A stretch of DNA of 64,000 nucleotides, from NCBI GenBank assembly GCA_035048485.1, contig CM068587.1:43151842-43215841 (forward strand), in the 5' to 3' direction. This stretch comes from Pteria penguin. Its lineage: Eukaryota; Mollusca; Bivalvia; Pterioida; Pteriidae. Made by a program: the position numbers and the translations under genes. Of this stretch, positions 58,901 through 64,000 are shown one piece after another. The notes beneath the pieces are model-generated. The model had not been told where the DNA came from. It searched no databases and saw only the letters and a program-made list of their open reading frames with translations. The first letter of the stretch is position 1. Every line of letters starts with the position of its first letter.

Positions 58901-59042
58901 AATCCTATATTTTTTTGGTTGATTGAGGTATCAACCTAAAATTTGGACGGAAAACTTCATCAGTGCGCGAAGCGCATTGATGCAAAAAGTCTTCCGTCCA
59001 GATTTTAGGTTGATACCTCAATCAACCAAACAATATAGGATT
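58901..59042. mobile_element. 142-bp fold-back element
   Basis: The arms of about 65 bp (left starts AATCCTATATTTTTTTGGTT; right ends AACCAAACAATATAGGATT) pair along their whole length around a short GTGCGCGAAGCGCAT centre. It would form one long hairpin. Confidence 0.85.
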
Positions 59043-59205
59043 TATTTCTTATCATTTTGTTTAGCTTATATATGAAAACAAAAATTCAATAAGTGTCCAT
59101 TAAACATAATTTATTATGGTACTACATTACTTTTTTATCTCTGATACATGTGACTTGATCGCGTAGTAATACAATAACAAGGTAAACAACGTTTTGAAGT
59201 CAATA

Positions 59206-59338
59206 ATGGCGGCTAACACGAAATTCGAAAATTTGATCCTAGTGTCTATTGAAAAGATTAGAAGTGAAAAAGAATGAACAATTATTAAAAAACGACTTAA
59301 TGAAATATGCATATGAGGATGATAATCTGTTACCTAAG
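59206..59338 (+). pseudogene. Possible first exon of an unrecognised gene (frameshifted)
   Basis: ATG in a good context (AATAATGGCGGC) reads MAANTKFENLILVSIEKIRS; then a one-base shift opens QLLKNDLMKYAYEDDNLLPK, ending at AAG-GTATTT, a donor-like site. Lys/Glu-rich and helical. Unknown family; could also be chance. Confidence 0.3.
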
Positions 59339-59373
59339 GTATTTATATTTAAATATTATTAGTATTATTAGAA

Positions 59374-59487
59374 ATGCAATGCGACTGCTGCACGTGCGTG
59401 TCACAAGATGGAAAGTGTAGGCTCAAGGACTTGGATCGGAGGCAGCACCTGCTCTGGTGCCCATTTTGTTTGCCCAGTCGGGTATGA
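59374..59487 (+). CDS. Short Cys-rich ORF or exon
   Basis: A 37-codon frame from ATG, beginning MQCDCCTCVSQDGKCRLKDL and ending near LLWCPFCLPSR. It has seven Cys and a His, spaced CxCCxC...C...H...CPFC as in small zinc-binding modules. A GTATGA donor-like site overlaps the stop. GC content is above that of its surroundings. It lies 35 bp after the possible exon at 59206-59338, and the two may belong together. Not recognised. Confidence 0.35.
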   Translation: MQCDCCTCVSQDGKCRLKDLDRRQHLLWCPFCLPSRV

Positions 59488-60131
59488 CACCGTAGAAATT
59501 TCAGTTATCAACGTCCATTGTCAAACGATCGGCTAGTAGCAAACGAGTACTGTTTTTATTTTGTACTTGACTGCATGAATTTCTAAACAGCACTCGCGGG
59601 GGCCTCCACTGCACTGTAGCTAGACTTACTCATATTTTACTTTTTTATTGAAGAAGAGTAAGAAAATATATTTAATATTTAATAGTTTCTGAAGTGAAGT
59701 GCGATTTCTTTTGTACTTTGCATTCGTAATATATAACGAAACAATTTTATGCAATCGATTAACAACACGGGAATCACGGTTCCATAAATAGAACGGGGTT
59801 TCGCATTCCAGCGGAAAGTAGCGCCGGCAATTGTGACATATCTGCACTCAAAATTTTGTTGATACAGGAATGAAATAAATGTTTTAACCAATCAGATTCG
59901 CCGCAAAACTGTGAACACAAAGAAAATTAAATGATTTGATTTAGAACCTCATCTCCTCCATTTTATATAAATTTATGCGTTAACACTGGAATCAGCCTAA
60001 CTTGGCTCAGTAACCTCACCAATTAATATCAATTTTAAATGAAATAATAATACATTAGTATAGGTGTTTTACTGTATATCAGTAAGTACCACTCAGTTTA
60101 TAATTTAATTCTGAAATTTATAAATCATGAT
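59488..60131. other. No gene recognised
   Basis: No coding or repeat signal that I can support. Confidence 0.4.
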
Positions 60132-60242
60132 TAATAGCTATGTCGTTTACTCATGGGCATTGAAATCTAAATGCACGGGAGTATAGTTGTGTACTCATGT
60201 GCATTTACATATAAATGTGTATGAGTAAACGACAGCTATTAT
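60132..60242. mobile_element. 111-bp fold-back MITE
   Basis: The ends AATAGCTATGTCGTTTACTC and (reverse complement) AATAGCTGTCGTTTACTCAT are inverted, with further inner CATGGGCATT / AATGCACATGAG symmetry. Confidence 0.75.
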
Positions 60243-63201
60243 AATACTTTTAATTACAAGAGGAGGGCAGAATATCTCTGATGGCAACAAGGCTTCTTTG
60301 ACTCTGCCTTTCCACGGTATTTTGTTGGGAAATGGGTGTCCTTGAGTAAAACCGGATATGTCACCTTCCAAGTTATATTTATTTACAATGTGAAAAAAAA
60401 TCAGCTATAATCGGTATAGGTCTACAGCGATAATTGTGCTCATCCGGGCTTTTAAAAAATCAAAACAAAGATTCCATTATCAAATTATAGAAGTGTTTAA
60501 CAAAATTCATTTCATCGTGTTTTAAAAATCAGAAAGAGTCTATGTGGCTTAGCGGAAACTGGTGTATTCATCCTCTATGCCACCGCCGCTACTATGAACT
60601 GAGGCGAAAATCTACTATCATTCAAAGTAATACTATACCTTTTATACGTACGATTTACAACTTAATATCGAAGCGTTAGTATCGTGAATATTCATATACA
60701 AACATACATGCACTAATTAACATGGACTATACAGCTAAATTGCGTATATGTGTAGAAATGACAATAAAATTGACAGACTGATGTGAGCAAATGTTGATGT
60801 GGGGCAAAAATTAGGTCTTTGTTGCAACTACATCGTCATTATACCTATGTACAAAATGCCAATAAAATTTGCTCTCTTCATACTATCTTACGGCAAAGAG
60901 TTTGCAATTGCTTGTATCCGAAATGAACGTGCAATCGACAACTTCATGGCAACAAGTTTTACTGCATTGTTGTCACGAGTCGAAGCTGAGCCAAGGAACG
61001 ACATTCCTTCAAGTGGGACATTAAATAACCGTCTTATTCACGATTCTCATAGTGTTTTAACATCATTTATATTTAGACACATACAACATTTACCTAAATA
61101 TTTATAATGCATTTTCATTATCAGCGGAAATGCGGGAAGATCGATCTTTAAATTTGTCATATATGTGAAAAAGAACTAAAGTTCCAGAACATGTTGGGGA
61201 AAACTTTAATTGAAATATCTCGATAAAAGCAAGCGATACGAGATCAAGACAAATGCTTTGTCCGGAGAATTATACAATCGAGTACATCCGACAGTGTCGG
61301 TGGTAAACACGTCGTAAAATAGTCACAACTACATATCATTACGCGAAATTTGAAAGCATTATTGCAACTCCTTTTTCGAGTTATTGAAACTACATGTAGT
61401 TTATGTTTAGCTTAAATTAACTGAGCTAAAGGTACATGGTGCTGATCAAGAATTTTTAAGACAACATCAGTAATTTTTCGGCACTTTATTTTTCAGCGGC
61501 GTAGTACGTAAGCTCTATATCGGTAGTGAAAGTTATAACCCCTGAAAAGAAAGTGATTGCAATGAGTGCGGCTTCACCGAAGCCGACAAAAAAATGTCAA
61601 CTTCTTTTGTAAACTAATTTCAGTATGTTGTAAACATGTGCTCTTTTGAATTTCAAATCATAATTCCAAAATTTCATTTTCACTTGTTTACTTCTGTTCG
61701 TTCCTTGAAATTGATTACTGAAAAGAGAGATAGTTACTCATTTGAGTGATTATTTCTCAAATGAGAAGTGTCCCCCAACTGGTTCATGGTAAAATTAATT
61801 CAATAAAATTGACGAAAATACCAAATTTTATAGTACATATGACCTTTAATTTGTTCTTACTTAGAAAATAAATGAAAAAGGAGATGGAATAAAGGTCATA
61901 TCGACCACTTACAACCTTTACTAAAAGAAAAATACTGAAGTGGTTTTTATCTATCCTTTGTGATACCTTTCATAGCACCCGTTAGCCTTGATTACTCTGA
62001 AACTTTTAGGAGTTAGGCTATAAAATTATATAAGAGGATGTAAAGTGATACAGGTTATATGAAAATACTATATCTTAAAAAGGTCTAAACTAGCACTTTA
62101 GACTTTATATTCCCACGACGCCGAAATATCCGCATGGACAACATAACTTGCACGAACAAAAGGCGACATTGACTGAAAATGAACATGACGAAAAAGCTGG
62201 CTGACCAAGTGAAATGCATTATAATACATACGAATGGTATCTCTATACTATGTAACATAATTAACTAATTACACTTACCAAAGCGCCGTGTGAAGTGTGG
62301 ATTTTCAGGAAGATCCAAAATGGCTGCATCTTCTACGCGCGAAAAATAGTAACTGACTACCCAGGTAAATTCGAACAGGTGCTTGAATACCAACTCACCA
62401 GAGATCGGCAGTGAACCGTACCCAAGTTGCATTAAGGCCAAATGTGTTTATTTGTTTGCTTAGGGTGGTATAGCAATGAATTATTATGCATTGATACGAC
62501 AGAAAACCTGCTTTATATGTGTTTGTATACATCATATTTTACAAAGGGTGTGTGGAAAATTAAATCGGACTTTACTAGTGCTTGTTGAAAAATACTAAAG
62601 GATTGATACCAAACTTAATGTATCCTCGCAGAGCCACAAACAACCACTTGCATTCTCTTGGCCTACGTGCCAACACGTTTGAGATATAACTTCTGGCTAT
62701 TTTTAACTTGGTTTAATTTTAATGATCTTATAGTCGGGGTGGATCATAATGTTTTTCTCGACAATCAATGTCTATATATGGAATTGTTATAAATCCGCTG
62801 AATACAGGTCGTCGTCGTTTGGGAAAGGGTTCATGCGGATTTAGAGGACCCCTCCCTGCAACACAGAAAGTTCTTTGAAATCTTGATACTTTTTAAGATG
62901 TCACTTTTTTATCAAAACTCCTTTGCACGTGTTTTGGTTTGATTCTTGTTTATCTATCTATAAATATTAGACTAGTATTGACACAGAACTTCCACGGTAC
63001 ATCGGGAAAAAAATTAAGCGCAAAAATATTAAGCTGGATTCTATCCATCGTAAATGTTTGGTTTTAACACCTCACTAAGATTATTTCCCACAGATAGTGG
63101 GGCATTAACGGCTCACCAAGATCATTTCCCTTGCATTGTGGCGGCACCTATCTGGTGCACAAAATCATGACCAACAAATATTTGTAGATCATATTGTTTC
63201 T
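60243..63201. other. No gene recognised in about 3 kb
   Basis: A 102-codon plus frame (60799-61107) matches nothing known and lacks supporting features. TGTGGCTTAGCGG near 60542 looks like a pol III box A but has no box B. Confidence 0.4.
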
Positions 63202-63487
63202 ATTGATTGATTGATTGATTTGACATTGTTTTATGTCACTCCACGATTACTTCTAAATATATGGTGACGGCATCTGCCTGACGCATTGCATACAAATTTA
63301 GACCTTTGTAACGGACCCACCTGGAGCAGTGAGGGATCTTTTACGTGCCACGTCTACCGTAACACGGGACCTCGGTTTTTACTGTCTCATCCGAAAGACA
63401 GAACACCGGTACACCCAAGGCGGGAGTCGAACCCGGGGAACTCTCGATCACGAGCAGAACACTTCATCCACTGAGCCATATCGGCTT
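63202..63487 (-). mobile_element. tRNA-derived SINE, full length
   Basis: Same family as 44352-44620: box A ATGGCTCAGTGGATGAAG, box B CCCGGGTTCGACTCCCGCC, conserved body, AATCAATCAATCAATAG tail. Confidence 0.88.
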
Positions 63488-64000
63488 CACATTGTTCATA
63501 ATATGACTCAGTTTTTAATGTATTCAGTGTTCGTCTGGGAAATACCAAGTTCTACACATTTACTTAGACCAGTGCACATATCTCTGAATGCCGACCTATC
63601 TAGACACCATTGCACGCATTTATCATTCTATTAGTGACACTTAGACTTCAGTATAACATATACATACACACTAAAACATCCGGGGCCCATCGCTTTTAAC
63701 AACGCCATCCACCCCCTCCCCTTTTCCATAAAAAAACAATTAATAAATGAACAAAAATAAAATATATAAAGGTGCGAGGAAAACTCAATTGAAAATTCAT
63801 TAATTTACGTGAGGTATTGGAAACATCTACAAACTAGTTTACTTGTACTTTCATTGCATGTCATAGAGAATTAGAATAATAACGATTAAACCGGCATGTT
63901 TTTATTTTACCATGTTGAGTTTTACTTGGGATTTGCGACCCAGATAAATGTTAAAATTGATAAGCGAGATTTCTATTAGCAGCAAAACATTTAAACTTGC
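63488..64000. other. No gene recognised
   Basis: AT-rich tail of the window with no supported feature. Confidence 0.4.

Noticed and set aside
60542..60560. TGTGGCTTAGCGG as a tRNA or SINE box A
   Set aside because: No box B at the right distance and no SINE body.
60799..61107. 102-codon plus frame
   Set aside because: No recognisable motif, no start or splice context, and surroundings look non-coding.

Overview
This window looks like AT-rich nuclear DNA of a marine invertebrate, most likely a bivalve mollusc. That is an inference from several tRNA-derived SINEs, the family bounded by 'AGCTCACCTGAGCC' and 'GGGCCTCTTG' ends, DIRS-like and LINE fragments, and many short inverted-repeat elements. 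I see no intact host gene, rRNA or stand-alone tRNA gene. Nearly everything recognisable is mobile-element coding sequence or tandem repeat.

Layout. 1-9.8 kb: a tyrosine-recombinase fragment, two nested TA-flanked inverted-repeat elements, a 67-bp tandem array, and a decayed DIRS-like retrotransposon on the minus strand (RT, RNase H and recombinase in the expected order). 9.8-19.8 kb: a plus-strand SINE, a large 2.58-kb modular repeat element, small tandem arrays and much featureless DNA. 19.85-30.8 kb: a second copy of the modular element, split by an 8,427-bp DNA transposon (21073-29499). 30.8-37.7 kb: a decayed L1/Tx1-like LINE on the minus strand, itself split by about 3.3 kb of other repeats. 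38.7-45 kb: a second copy of an 835-bp dispersed repeat, a Penelope-like RT remnant, short MITEs and a SINE cluster. 45.5-52.3 kb: a tandem-repeat locus, with diverged units flanking an 18/20-bp minisatellite and a roughly 4.4-kb array of 307-bp units carrying a 76-codon minus-strand ORF. 52.3-64 kb: more dispersed repeats, MITEs, SINEs and fold-back sequences, and one short cysteine-rich ORF.

The main find is the transposon at 21073-29499. It has perfect 78-bp terminal inverted repeats and a perfect 8-bp target duplication (TGGTACAT). The uninterrupted copy of the host repeat confirms the target site. It carries two convergent genes. One is a RecQ-like helicase on plus. The other is a five-exon gene on minus whose splice phases all agree and whose protein resembles the DUF6589 transposase-like family, including a C2H2 zinc finger. 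Both are damaged here: the helicase lacks a visible DEAH exon, and the transposase has a frameshift and an in-frame TGA. A 73-bp palindrome at 57562-57634 is made only of this element's ends and has its own 8-bp duplication. Two other tiny palindromes (18 and 32 bp, same termini, each with a perfect 7-bp duplication) suggest further miniature insertions.
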